NCBI GenBank assembly: GCA_963739515.1
Contig: CAVUAO010000007.1
Coordinates: 1-45,178 of the forward strand
Direction: 5' to 3'
DNA length: 45,178 bases
Origin: JBFYTX01 sp963739515
GTDB lineage: Bacteria > Chloroflexota > Dehalococcoidia > Dehalococcoidales > RBG-16-60-22
The number at the start of each line of letters is the position of its first letter. Within the stretch, counting starts at the first letter, position 1. Below are positions 1 through 7,758 of the stretch, one piece after another. The translations under genes were made by a program, and so were the position numbers. Below the pieces are notes generated by a model that searched no databases, was not told the origin of the DNA, and worked only from the letters and a program-made list of their open reading frames with translations.

Positions 1-1
1 T

Positions 2-202
2 CTAGGCGCCTTCAGGTATTCTAAAGTCAGAGCATAACTGGCCGCCCTGAGCCCAACAACTTTTAGGATTTTCCCGGAGAATAATGTTGACCTCCCCGGC
101 GGCGGAGCCAATTTTCACGAAGGCATCCGTAATGTCCTTGACCAGCTGCCGTTTCTGGTCCGTGGTATACCTTTCCCACATCTCTATCGTCACAATCGTC
201 AT
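2..202 (-). CDS. 4-oxalocrotonate tautomerase family protein lacking Pro1
   Basis: A 66-residue protein of the small tautomerase (4-OT) superfamily. The opening pattern TIVTIEMWER, the QKRQLVKDIT helix and the late GGQLCSDFRIP stretch all match the family, as does the length. The start is fixed by AGGAGG a few bases before the ATG. Family members begin Met-Pro, and the exposed Pro1 is the catalytic base. Here the second codon is ACG (Thr), so after normal Met removal the N-terminus would be threonine. The usual tautomerase chemistry is therefore doubtful. The fold assignment is firm; the reaction is unknown. No adjacent partner gene is visible upstream because the window begins here. Confidence 0.85.
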   Translation of the reverse strand: MTIVTIEMWERYTTDQKRQLVKDITDAFVKIGSAAGEVNIILRENPKSCWAQGGQLCSDFRIPEGA

Positions 203-346
203 GTTGGCCTCCTAATTTTATATTATTCGTGCCCGGGCGTGAGGGCCGCCGCAGCAGCTTCCCTTATGAACGTTTTTCAAAGACATTTTAACCTGAGAAG
301 ACCGGGCTGTAAGCGACTTTCCTCACTTCAGCAGAAAAAGGGAGAG

Positions 347-375
347 TTGCCGAAAAACGCTTCTTGGGGTAAGAT
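347..375 (+). promoter_or_regulatory. sigma70-type promoter of tRNA-Arg
   Basis: TTGCCG (347-352), a 17-base spacer and TAAGAT (370-375) lie 14 bases before the tRNA 5' end. The same TTGCCG -35 box precedes the tRNA-Glu gene in this window, which supports the call. Confidence 0.55.
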
Positions 376-389
376 TAAGCTGAATCCGT

Positions 390-463
390 GCGCCTGTAGC
401 TCAGCGGACCAGAGCATCGGTCTTCGGAACCGAGGGTCGTGGGTTCGAATCCCTCCAGGCGCG
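390..463 (+). tRNA. tRNA-Arg (anticodon TCG)
   Basis: Complete cloverleaf. The acceptor stem is GCGCCTG paired with CAGGCGC (456-462), with discriminator G463. The anticodon stem is TCGGT/ACCGA around the loop CTTCGGA, giving anticodon TCG (reads CGA). The T-arm has the standard GGTTCGAATCC core. CCA is not encoded. It sits alone between a promoter and a terminator. Confidence 0.95.
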
Positions 464-479
464 GTAGAATTTAAAGCTA

Positions 480-517
480 AAAAGCCCTATATCGTGGTTT
501 TAGTGCGGGGCTTTTCT
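480..517 (+). terminator. intrinsic terminator after tRNA-Arg
   Basis: AAAAGCCC (480-487) pairs with GGGCTTTT (508-515) across a 20-base loop, followed by CTT. It lies 17 bases past the tRNA. The A-run on the left arm means it could also serve the minus-strand gene ending at 569. Confidence 0.6.
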
Positions 518-568
518 TATGAAATGGCACTAATTTGGCGGTTTAGAATTACCGGCGCTCCAAAATAT

Positions 569-907
569 TTATTTGAACTCAGCTTCATTTTCAATGAATA
601 CCTTGACCTCGTTCACCATGGCCTTGTAGCTGGAACGGCTGAACAGCGCATACCACAAGCCAGCGAACATCAAGGTCATGAGCATCGAGGGGATGATATC
701 AACAAAGGTGAAGCTGGTCTTTTCCTTGTCCTGCTTCAATTTAACGGCAACCCCTACCAGGTTGTTCTTCTTAACGACGAAATCCCTTAAGCCGCCGGGA
801 CGAGTCCACTTGTAAACCTGGTATTTGCCCGTGAAACCTTTCTGGAATGTGTTCATCGCTTTTTCTGCAGTCAAGTCCGGCTTATGTTTTATTGTCACTT
901 CTGCCAT
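569..907 (-). CDS. small membrane-associated hypothetical protein
   Basis: A 112-residue protein that I do not recognise. The N-terminal 65 residues are basic and soluble-looking (MAEVTIKHKPDLTAEKAM...). A hydrophobic stretch around residues 68-90 (VDIIPSMLMTLMFAGLWYAL) looks like one transmembrane helix, followed by a short charged tail ending FIENEAEFK. The start has AGGAG six bases upstream of the ATG. It is a single gene with no operon partner. No enzymatic motif is visible. Confidence 0.7.
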   Translation of the reverse strand: MAEVTIKHKPDLTAEKAMNTFQKGFTGKYQVYKWTRPGGLRDFVVKKNNLVGVAVKLKQDKEKTSFTFVDIIPSMLMTLMFAGLWYALFSRSSYKAMVNEVKVFIENEAEFK

Positions 908-1023
908 AATAGACTCCTTCCAGCAGGCTCATAACTGACGCTGCTGCAATTAATTGCGCCCATTATATGCCTTTACATCCAGGATAGCAATAGTGACAGG
1001 GGGACAATTTCCAACTTTAATAT

Positions 1024-1812
1024 TTAGCTATCGCGCGGCGTCAAAGGCAGTCCCCCGCCGCAATTGATAGCTTCGCCGGTAACGTAGGACGAAAGGTCCG
1101 AAGCCAGGAAGAGAGCCACGCCCGCCACTTCGTCCGGGGTGCCCATCCTCCCCATCGGCACTTTACCGTCCAGCATCCTAAAAAAGGCTTTTCCTTCTTC
1201 TTTCGTCATGCTTTTCAACATCTCGGTGAAAAACTCCGTGCGTATGGGGCCGGGTAAAATGGCGTTGACCGTGATATGGGAGGTCGCCAGCTCAAAAGCG
1301 AGGTTGGTGGTCAGACCGAGGACGCCCCCTTTAGCCGAATGGTAATGGACAATAGGCGCCGGCGGGTGGATGGCGCCCATCGAGGAGACATTAATAATTT
1401 TACCGTACCCGTTTTTCTTCATATAGGGCACGACCGCCCGGCAGCACAAAAACTGGCCTTTTAAATTGACGGCGACGATCCTGTCCCAGTCCTCTTCGGT
1501 CGTGTCTTCAATGCTGGAATCTTTGGGCAAAGCAATCCCGCCCGCATTATTGACCAGGATATCGATTTTGCCGAACTCTTTAATCGTACGCGCCACCATA
1601 GCTTTCACATCGGCGCTGCTGGCGACATCAGCCTTTATCGCCAGGGAGCGGCGCCCCAGGGCTTTGACTTCCGCGGCGACTTTCCGGGCACCTTCGAGGT
1701 GCAAGGCATTGACGACGACGTCGCAGCCCTCCTGCGCGAACTTCAGACAGATGCCCCGCCCGATGCCCTTGGCGCCCCCGGTAACGATAGCAACCCTATT
1801 CTCAAGCAGCAT
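1024..1812 (-). CDS. short-chain dehydrogenase/reductase (FabG-like)
   Basis: A 262-residue classical SDR, NAD(P)-dependent. Visible motifs are TGGAKGIG at residues 11-18 (Rossmann cofactor loop), NNAG, a catalytic Ser in INVSS, and YHSAK (Tyr-x3-Lys) near residue 160. The C-terminus carries the usual SSYVTGEAINCGGG substrate-loop region. I place the start at ATG 1812 because GGGGAGG precedes it at good spacing; an ATG 33 bases upstream lacks one. It is divergent from the AOR operon, with a copy of the hairpin repeat between them, and probably belongs to the same catabolic region. The substrate cannot be read from sequence. Confidence 0.9.
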   Translation of the reverse strand: MLLENRVAIVTGGAKGIGRGICLKFAQEGCDVVVNALHLEGARKVAAEVKALGRRSLAIKADVASSADVKAMVARTIKEFGKIDILVNNAGGIALPKDSSIEDTTEEDWDRIVAVNLKGQFLCCRAVVPYMKKNGYGKIINVSSMGAIHPPAPIVHYHSAKGGVLGLTTNLAFELATSHITVNAILPGPIRTEFFTEMLKSMTKEEGKAFFRMLDGKVPMGRMGTPDEVAGVALFLASDLSSYVTGEAINCGGGLPLTPRDS

Positions 1813-1898
1813 GTTTACCTCCCCGATGAAATTGGGAAAGAGCATTCATGTCACAATATACCCGATTGGGGCATAGGATGACAATATTTCTGGCATGC

Positions 1899-1983
1899 AC
1901 CTCACCCCCTAACCCCCTCTCCTCAAAGGAAAGGGGGGAAAATTAAAAAGAGGGGCTAACGCCCCTCTTAGACGCCCTGCTTA
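1899..1983. repeat. hairpin repeat R1 (half copy)
   Basis: Half copy of the intergenic repeat family. It opens with CTCACCCC. Hairpin 1 is CCCCCTCTCC (1913-1922) against 1928-1937 with one mismatch and a 5-base loop. Hairpin 2 is AAGAGGGGC/GCCCCTCTT (1948-1956 with 1961-1969) with loop TAAC. The trailer ACGCCCTGCTT is shared with copy R5. Hairpins 3 and 4 are missing. It lies between the divergent SDR and AOR genes. Confidence 0.85.
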
Positions 1984-2010
1984 TATCTAATCACATCAAT
2001 ATTGTATAAT
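1981..2010 (+). promoter_or_regulatory. candidate promoter of the AOR operon
   Basis: A perfect TATAAT (2005-2010) with only a weak -35 (TTATAT, 1981-1986, 18-base spacer) lies 52 bases before the AOR start codon, just past repeat R1. The -10 box is convincing and the -35 is not. Confidence 0.4.
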
Positions 2011-2062
2011 AAACGAGGCAGCAACCTGTTTACCGAAGGCAAATCACGACACGGAGGCAAGC

Positions 2063-3913
2063 ATGGCCAGAGGCTACATGGGTAAAATCCTGAATGTCGA
2101 TTTATCCAAAGGCCAACTTAAAGACGAAGCGCTCGATGAAGGGCTATGCCGTGATTTCATCGGCGGGTACGGCATAGGCGCCAGAATCGTGTTCAATCGG
2201 CAGAAAGCCGGGGTCGACCCGCTCGGTCCGGACAACATTCTGGGATTCATGACGGGGCCATTCACCGGCACCGACGCGATATCCGGCACCAGGTTCACCG
2301 TCTTCGGGAAATCGCCGCTGACCGGGGGGTGGGGCGACGCCAACTGCGGGGGCACATTCGCGGCTTATCTGAAATTCTCCGGCTACGACGGGATTATCTT
2401 CACCGGGGCATCAAAAAAGCCGGTCTACTTATATATCGATAACGGCAAAGCCGAACTCAGGGACGCCGGGCACCTGTGGGGCAAGGACACTTACGAGACC
2501 GACGACGCCTTAAAAGCCGAACTCGGCCAAGATATCGCCGAGGCATGCATCGGGCCGGCGGGGGAAAAGCTCGCCCGGGTAGCCTGTATCATGCACAACA
2601 AAGGCAGCGCGGCGGGGCGGTCGGGGCTGGGGGCGGTCATGGGGTCGAAGCGCCTCAAAGCGGTAGTCGTCAAGGGCAAAATGAAGGTGCCCGTCGCCGA
2701 CGAAAAACTGGTCAAAGAACTCAGGACAAAATACGTATCGCAGCTGGGCGGGGACGTCGACTGGATCAGGAAATACGGCACGTCTTTCGTGACAGTCCGC
2801 TCGGCGGAAAGCGGCGATACGCCGGTGAAGAACTGGGGAGGGGCGGCGATAAAAGACTTCCCCGATGCCAAACCGCTCGGGCATGAACGGGTCGATGAAC
2901 GCAAGCTTAAGAAAATCGCCTGCTGGCATTGCCCGATAGGCTGCGAAGCGATGATGAAAGCCGGGACGGGGGAATATAAATGGGCGGAAGGGACTTTCCG
3001 TCCCGAATACGAGACCATCGCCATGCTCGGGACCAACTGCCTCATCGACGACCTCGATGCGGTGTTCATGACCAACGATATCTGCAATAAATACGGCATC
3101 GATACCATCTCCGCGGGCGCGATGATGGCCTTCGCCATGGAATGCTACGAAAAAGGGCTGATCACCAAGAAAGACACCGGCGGCATCGAGATGACGTGGG
3201 GGAACCACCGGGCGCAGGTAGCCATACTCCTGAAAACCGTGTTGAGAGAAGGCTTCGGCGACATACTCGCCGACGGCGTAAAAATCGCCGCGGAAAGAAT
3301 CGGGAAGGGGGCGGAAAAATACGCCATCCACATCCAGGGGCAGGAGGTGCCGGGACACAATCCGATAGGGTCGTTCCACTGGCCGGCGACCTACATCGCC
3401 AACGCCACGCCGGGGCGGCACACCCAGGGCTCGGAGGGGTTCAGCCAGGAAGGCATGCCCCCCTTCGACAAGGGATCGTTCCGGGGGAGGGGCCTACCGC
3501 ATAAAATCGGGACGTGCCGGCAACACATCACCATGTGCACCGGACAGTGCTTATTCGTCAACGGAGCGCTGCCCGGCAGTCACGCGGTCATGGAGTTCCT
3601 CAGGGCCGTGACCGGCTGGGACCTGACCGAAGCCGAACTGCAAAAGACCGGCGAGAGAATCGAAAACATGCGGCAGGCTTTCAACATCCGGGAGGGGATA
3701 AACATGAGGAAAAACGTCATCCCGGGCCGGATACTCGGCAAGCCGCCGCATACCATAGGACCGCTGGCCGGGGTCACCGTGGACGATGAGACACTCGTGA
3801 ACGATTACCTGACCGCGATGGACTGGGACCTCAAAACGGCCAGGCCAAGCGATAAGAAGCTCAAAGAACTGGGACTGGACGATGTAGCTCACGAACTCTG
3901 GCCGCAGTCATAA
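2063..3913 (+). CDS. aldehyde:ferredoxin oxidoreductase family protein (tungsten/molybdopterin)
   Basis: A 616-residue AOR-family enzyme. Members oxidise aldehydes to acids (some instead reduce acids or aryl-CoA esters) using a W/Mo-bis-pyranopterin and one [4Fe-4S] cluster, with ferredoxin as the usual electron partner. The N-terminal MGKILNVDLSKG and GGYGIGARI stretches, the PLTGGWGDANCGG pterin-binding region and CWHCPIGC (C287, C290, C294) are visible. C492 (or C485) is the likely fourth cluster ligand. Length is standard. GGAGG lies five bases upstream of the ATG. It is the first gene of an operon that includes an aldolase and an NAD(P)H/FeS flavoprotein, so it probably oxidises an aldehyde released in the pathway. 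The substrate and the metal are inferred. Confidence 0.93.
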   Translation: MARGYMGKILNVDLSKGQLKDEALDEGLCRDFIGGYGIGARIVFNRQKAGVDPLGPDNILGFMTGPFTGTDAISGTRFTVFGKSPLTGGWGDANCGGTFAAYLKFSGYDGIIFTGASKKPVYLYIDNGKAELRDAGHLWGKDTYETDDALKAELGQDIAEACIGPAGEKLARVACIMHNKGSAAGRSGLGAVMGSKRLKAVVVKGKMKVPVADEKLVKELRTKYVSQLGGDVDWIRKYGTSFVTVRSAESGDTPVKNWGGAAIKDFPDAKPLGHERVDERKLKKIACWHCPIGCEAMMKAGTGEYKWAEGTFRPEYETIAMLGTNCLIDDLDAVFMTNDICNKYGIDTISAGAMMAFAMECYEKGLITKKDTGGIEMTWGNHRAQVAILLKTVLREGFGDILADGVKIAAERIGKGAEKYAIHIQGQEVPGHNPIGSFHWPATYIANATPGRHTQGSEGFSQEGMPPFDKGSFRGRGLPHKIGTCRQHITMCTGQCLFVNGALPGSHAVMEFLRAVTGWDLTEAELQKTGERIENMRQAFNIREGINMRKNVIPGRILGKPPHTIGPLAGVTVDDETLVNDYLTAMDWDLKTARPSDKKLKELGLDDVAHELWPQS

Positions 3914-3964
3914 CCCGAGATTGAGGCTTTTTCGAGTTGATAAAATGCAATATGGGGGAAGTAG

Positions 3965-4756
3965 ATGAATTTTAAACCGAAACAGAATCGTATCCTGGAA
4001 GCCTTGAAAAGAGGCGAAATTCCCCTTGGCATGGAAATTAACACGGGCAATCCGAGTATAATTGAGATTCTCGGTTATACCGGGTTTGATTTCTACATGC
4101 TTGATATGGAGCACACCCGAATAAAACGCGAAACAATGGAGAACTGCATTCGTACGGCTGATGCCGCCGGCATAACCACCATTGTCAGGGTAACTCAAAA
4201 TGACCCCGGTCTTATTCGCCACGCCCAGGAGGCCGGAGCCCAAGGGATAGTAGTCCCCCATGTGGTAACTTCACAGGATGTGCAAAATATCATTAATGCC
4301 CTCCGCTATCCGCCTGAGGGCAAATGCGGGGTCTGCCCTTCGGTGCGCGCGGCAAATTTCTCAAGCGCCGGGTATGATGAATATGTAAAATACGCGAACC
4401 AGAATACCATGATTATTCCCCTGCTCGAAGATAGGGACAGCTTTGATAATGCGGAGGAAATCTTCGCCATGTTGAAGCCGGGGGTAGATGCTATCGGGAC
4501 AGGAATGGGAGACCTCGCCTTCTCGCTGACGAAACCGGGGCAAAAGGTAAACCGGCAGCATCCTTTTATCAAGGAAGCCGCTACTAAAGTCGCGCGCCTT
4601 TCCGAAAAGACCGGTATTCCGATAATGGACATGGCTTTTTCTCCCGAGGGTGCCAAGGATACTATAGCCAGGGGTACCAGGATACTGCTATATTCCATAG
4701 ACCAGTTTCTTTTCTATGACATCTGTCAGGATATTGTCCGGGCGGTGAAGAGGTAG
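3965..4756 (+). CDS. HpcH/HpaI family aldolase/citrate-lyase-like
   Basis: A 263-residue class II, metal-dependent aldolase of the HpcH/HpaI (2,4-dihydroxyhept-2-ene-1,7-dioate aldolase) family. These reversibly cleave 2-keto-3-hydroxy acids to pyruvate-type products plus an aldehyde. The signature GFDFYMLDMEHT (residues 40-51, D47/E49/H50), GAQGIVVPHV, the metal-site glutamate in IPLLEDRDS and the aspartate in GTGMGDLAFS are all present. It lies 51 bases after the AOR gene. An aldehyde-releasing lyase beside an aldehyde oxidase is a sensible pair. The real substrate is unknown. Confidence 0.9.
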   Translation: MNFKPKQNRILEALKRGEIPLGMEINTGNPSIIEILGYTGFDFYMLDMEHTRIKRETMENCIRTADAAGITTIVRVTQNDPGLIRHAQEAGAQGIVVPHVVTSQDVQNIINALRYPPEGKCGVCPSVRAANFSSAGYDEYVKYANQNTMIIPLLEDRDSFDNAEEIFAMLKPGVDAIGTGMGDLAFSLTKPGQKVNRQHPFIKEAATKVARLSEKTGIPIMDMAFSPEGAKDTIARGTRILLYSIDQFLFYDICQDIVRAVKR

Positions 4757-4814
4757 GAGCTATATCCAATTGTAGATAACGAGCACTAAAATGATGACAA
4801 GGAGATAGAACACT

Positions 4815-5651
4815 ATGAGCAGCCTTAAGGGAAAAACCGCGATAGTTACCGGGGCCGCCAGCAAAAGGGGCATGGGACACGCCATCGCCGTGAGGCTGGC
4901 GAAAGAAGGGGCGGACGTCATCGTGGCGGACAAGTTCGCCGCCCCCAAAAGCATGTTTCCCGGGGACGAAGGGTGGGGAGGGCTGGATGATATCGTTAAA
5001 GAGATAGAAGCGCTGGGCAGGAAAGGGCTGGCGGTGACTCTGGACGTCAACATCAGCAAAGATATCGACACAACTATTGATAAAATCCTGAAGAAATTCG
5101 GGAAAATAAATATTTTAGTGCACGCGGCGGCGATACGCGGTCCGGTGGGCGTGCCGGTAGTCGACCTGGCAGAAAAAGACATAAGGTCGATTATCGATAT
5201 CGACCTGGTGGGCGCGTTTCTTATCTGCAAAGCGGCCGCCAAAGCGATCATCAAGGGGGGAAAAGGGGGCAAGATAGTGATTTTCTGCTCACTGGCAGGG
5301 ACGCACGGGGTGGCGGGCAGCGCGGCCTACGCCGCCGCGAAGTGGGGCACCATCGGGCTGACGAAGAGCCTGGCGCTGGAGCTGGCGCAGTATAAAATTA
5401 ACGTCAACGGCATCAACCCGGGCATGATCGTGACGAACCTGAGGGACGAGACATTCCAGAAGATGGCGGAAGCCCAGGGCATCACCTGGGAGGAAGCGCG
5501 CCAGAAAGACCAGGGGCCTTTAGCCAGCCGCATACCGTGGGGCCGGCTGGGAACACCGGAGGAAGCGGCGGATTTAGCCTACTTCCTCGTTTCCGATTTA
5601 TCCGATTACATTACCGGGGAGGTGATAGCCTTAGGAGGAGGGGTGACGTAG
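4815..5651 (+). CDS. short-chain dehydrogenase/reductase
   Basis: A 278-residue SDR. The cofactor loop TGAASKRGMGHA resembles the extended loops of enoyl-reductase-like and cyclohexanol-dehydrogenase-like SDRs. The catalytic residues are in IVIFCSLAG (Ser) and YAAAK (Tyr, Lys). The C-terminus has SDYITGEVIALGGG. The start has AAGGAG upstream. It is third in the plus-strand operon, 14 bases before the next gene. It is clearly distinct from the SDR at 1024-1812. Confidence 0.9.
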   Translation: MSSLKGKTAIVTGAASKRGMGHAIAVRLAKEGADVIVADKFAAPKSMFPGDEGWGGLDDIVKEIEALGRKGLAVTLDVNISKDIDTTIDKILKKFGKINILVHAAAIRGPVGVPVVDLAEKDIRSIIDIDLVGAFLICKAAAKAIIKGGKGGKIVIFCSLAGTHGVAGSAAYAAAKWGTIGLTKSLALELAQYKINVNGINPGMIVTNLRDETFQKMAEAQGITWEEARQKDQGPLASRIPWGRLGTPEEAADLAYFLVSDLSDYITGEVIALGGGVT

Positions 5652-5664
5652 GGCAAGATGCAAA

Positions 5665-6381
5665 ATGAGCAATCCAATCGAAACGAAATATTATATAAAG
5701 AGAAAACCGGAGCTTCTTAAAAAGTTCGACGAGGAATGCGAACTCTGGAAGCCAGTGATAATAAAGACATATTGGGAAGAGTTCGCCGGCGGGATACTGT
5801 GGGAAGCGCGCAAAGAATTCGAGGCATTAATTCCGCAGATACCGTACATCGGCGGCGACGAAAACCATTTGACCAAATCGCTCGTGGGGTCGGCCCGATA
5901 CCTGGCGTTTTGTAAAGCCATGAAAAAACACGGGAAAACGGCGGAGGAGACCGGCAAAATACTCTATGATGCCGTCCTGACACAGGTTGGGAAGCCCAGA
6001 CCGGCGATTCCACCATCGGAATGGCTGACGCCGGAGCAACTTATAGAGCGAAGCAGAAAAAGCGCGGAGTGGTCACAGGAACGACGTTACGCCGGAGACT
6101 ATGTTTACACATTCATCATCGGGGACGGCATAGAATTCGACCAAGGTTATGATTTTACCGAGTGCGCTGCTTTAAAATTCTATGACACCCAAGAGGCCAA
6201 AGAGTTCATGCCTTTCTACTGCTACCTTGATTTCCCGATAGCCAGAGTAAACGGCACGGGATTAAGTCGGACGATGACGATGTCCGAAGGCGACGAGAAA
6301 TGCAACCACCGTATCAAGATAGGAGCAGAGGCAAAATTAGAATGGCCACCGCCGTTTTTAAAGAGGGCTAAAAGCAAATGA
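5665..6381 (+). CDS. L-2-amino-thiazoline-4-carboxylic acid hydrolase-like protein
   Basis: A 238-residue protein whose C-terminal half (DFTECAALKFYD..., FMPFYCYLDFPIARV, SRTMTMSEGDEKCNHR) follows the pattern of the ATC-hydrolase family (recalled as PF14196). The founding member opens the thiazoline ring of ATC in L-cysteine formation, but many family members sit in unrelated anaerobic catabolic clusters where the role is not established. Three Cys in the C-terminal half (in TECAA, FYCYL and EKCNH) are candidate functional residues. The stop overlaps the start of the PrpD gene by four bases (ATGA), so they are translationally coupled. The family is fairly sure; the reaction is not. Confidence 0.7.
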   Translation: MSNPIETKYYIKRKPELLKKFDEECELWKPVIIKTYWEEFAGGILWEARKEFEALIPQIPYIGGDENHLTKSLVGSARYLAFCKAMKKHGKTAEETGKILYDAVLTQVGKPRPAIPPSEWLTPEQLIERSRKSAEWSQERRYAGDYVYTFIIGDGIEFDQGYDFTECAALKFYDTQEAKEFMPFYCYLDFPIARVNGTGLSRTMTMSEGDEKCNHRIKIGAEAKLEWPPPFLKRAKSK

Positions 6382-7754
6382 CGGCAATAACCGAATTCGT
6401 AAAACATTTTATCAATACAAAATATGAAAACCTGCCCTCTACCGCGGTGGAGTCGGCCAGGAAAGAGGTGCTGGACAGCCTAGCGACCGCCCTCGGGGGG
6501 TCGACGAAAGCGGGCGTCAGAGAACTGGTGGACGTGGTGAAGGAGTGGGGAGGTAAAAGGCAAAGCACCATTATCGCCTACGGGATAAAGTGCCCGGCGC
6601 CCAACGCGGCGCAGGTCAACGGCACGATGATACACGCCCTCGATTACGACGACGGGCACCAGACAGCGCTGGTACACGTCGGGTGCATTACGGTATCCAC
6701 GGCTTTTGCGGTCGCCGAGCGGAGGGGAAAAGTCAGTGGGAAAGAGATGATAACGGCGATAGCGCTCGGCGGCGACTTCATGGCCAGGCTCGGGCTGGCG
6801 AGCAAACCGGGGGCAAGCGCTCTTTCGGGCGGCTGGCACCCCACCACGCTGTTCGGTCACCTGGGGGCAGCGGCGATAGCCGGGAGGCTAATGGGACTCA
6901 GCCCAGAGGGCATGACTAACGCCCTGGGGCTGGCATACCACCAGAGCGGCGGCGCCGGCAGCGGAGTGGCCGACGGGGCGATGGCGAAAAGGATGGGACC
7001 GGGCTTCGCGGCAAAGGCGGGCATCACGGCGGCGCTGATGGCGGAGAGGGGCATCACGGGAGAGAGAGACCCGCTCGAAGGGAAGACGGGGCTGTACCTC
7101 ACTTACATGGGCGGGGACTACGACCCGGAAATACTAACCAAAGACCTGGGAAAGAGATTCGAGGGGGTGGAAATCGGGGATAAGCCGTACCCCTGCTGCG
7201 GACTCACCCATGCCTGCATCGACGCGGCACTGGCTTTAAAATCAAAACACGGTATTGAGGTCGAGCAGATCAAAGAGATAACCGCCTACGGCGGGCAATC
7301 GGTATACGATTTATCGCAGCCGCCGGAGGTCAAGCGCCAGCCGCGAACGATTATCGACGCGCAGTTCAGCGTGCCCTGGGTAGTGGCGACGGCGCTGGTC
7401 AGGGGCAAAGTCACCGTGAACGATTTTACGGACGAAGCCATTAAAAGACCGGAGATTTTGAAAGTCGCCCAAAAGGTCAGCGGGAAGCTGGTGCCGGAGA
7501 TGAACCGGCACGGCGTGGGGCCGGGCGGGGTAATCATTAAGATGAAAGACGGGGCAGAATACCGGGAAGAAGTGGAATACTGCCTGGGCAGCGTTGAGAG
7601 ACCGATGGCTTTTCAGGACATCGTCAAGAAATTCCGGGAGTGCGCCGCCGGCTCGCTAAAACCCCTATCAAGAGAAAAAGTCGAGAAAGTGATAGAGATG
7701 GTGGGGCGACTGGAAAAGCTGGACGATGCCGCGGAAATAATCAGACTGCTTTAG
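6378..7754 (+). CDS. MmgE/PrpD family protein
   Basis: A 458-residue MmgE/PrpD-fold protein. Known members dehydrate 2-methylcitrate (PrpD), decarboxylate cis-aconitate or epimerise related acids. The family hallmarks are present: an N-terminal helical domain with ALDYDDGH, the glycine-rich HPTTLFGHLGAAAIAGRLMGLS region, and the PYPCCGLTHACIDAALAL helix. Length is standard. No 2-methylcitrate synthase lies nearby, so propionate metabolism is not implied. A dehydratase or isomerase acting on a hydroxy acid made by the neighbouring aldolase is a reasonable guess. It overlaps the preceding gene by four bases and lies four bases before the next. Confidence 0.9.
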   Translation: MTAITEFVKHFINTKYENLPSTAVESARKEVLDSLATALGGSTKAGVRELVDVVKEWGGKRQSTIIAYGIKCPAPNAAQVNGTMIHALDYDDGHQTALVHVGCITVSTAFAVAERRGKVSGKEMITAIALGGDFMARLGLASKPGASALSGGWHPTTLFGHLGAAAIAGRLMGLSPEGMTNALGLAYHQSGGAGSGVADGAMAKRMGPGFAAKAGITAALMAERGITGERDPLEGKTGLYLTYMGGDYDPEILTKDLGKRFEGVEIGDKPYPCCGLTHACIDAALALKSKHGIEVEQIKEITAYGGQSVYDLSQPPEVKRQPRTIIDAQFSVPWVVATALVRGKVTVNDFTDEAIKRPEILKVAQKVSGKLVPEMNRHGVGPGGVIIKMKDGAEYREEVEYCLGSVERPMAFQDIVKKFRECAAGSLKPLSREKVEKVIEMVGRLEKLDDAAEIIRLL

Positions 7755-7758
7755 CAAA

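Noticed and set aside
239..790. 183-codon frame over tRNA-Arg
   Set aside because: It runs through a clear tRNA and its terminator and into the antisense of a better gene.
2510..3421. 303-codon minus-strand open frame
   Set aside because: It is antisense to the AOR gene and is explained by high GC and codon bias there. No known domain, low-complexity Arg/His-rich product, no ribosome site.
2063..3913. AOR-family protein as BamB, the benzoyl-CoA reductase subunit
   Set aside because: No other bam genes (bamC-I, bamR, oah) are present; generic aldehyde oxidoreductase is the safer call.
6378..7754. 2-methylcitrate cycle
   Set aside because: PrpD-like sequence alone is not enough; there is no prpB, prpC or acn gene in the operon, and the PrpD fold has several activities.
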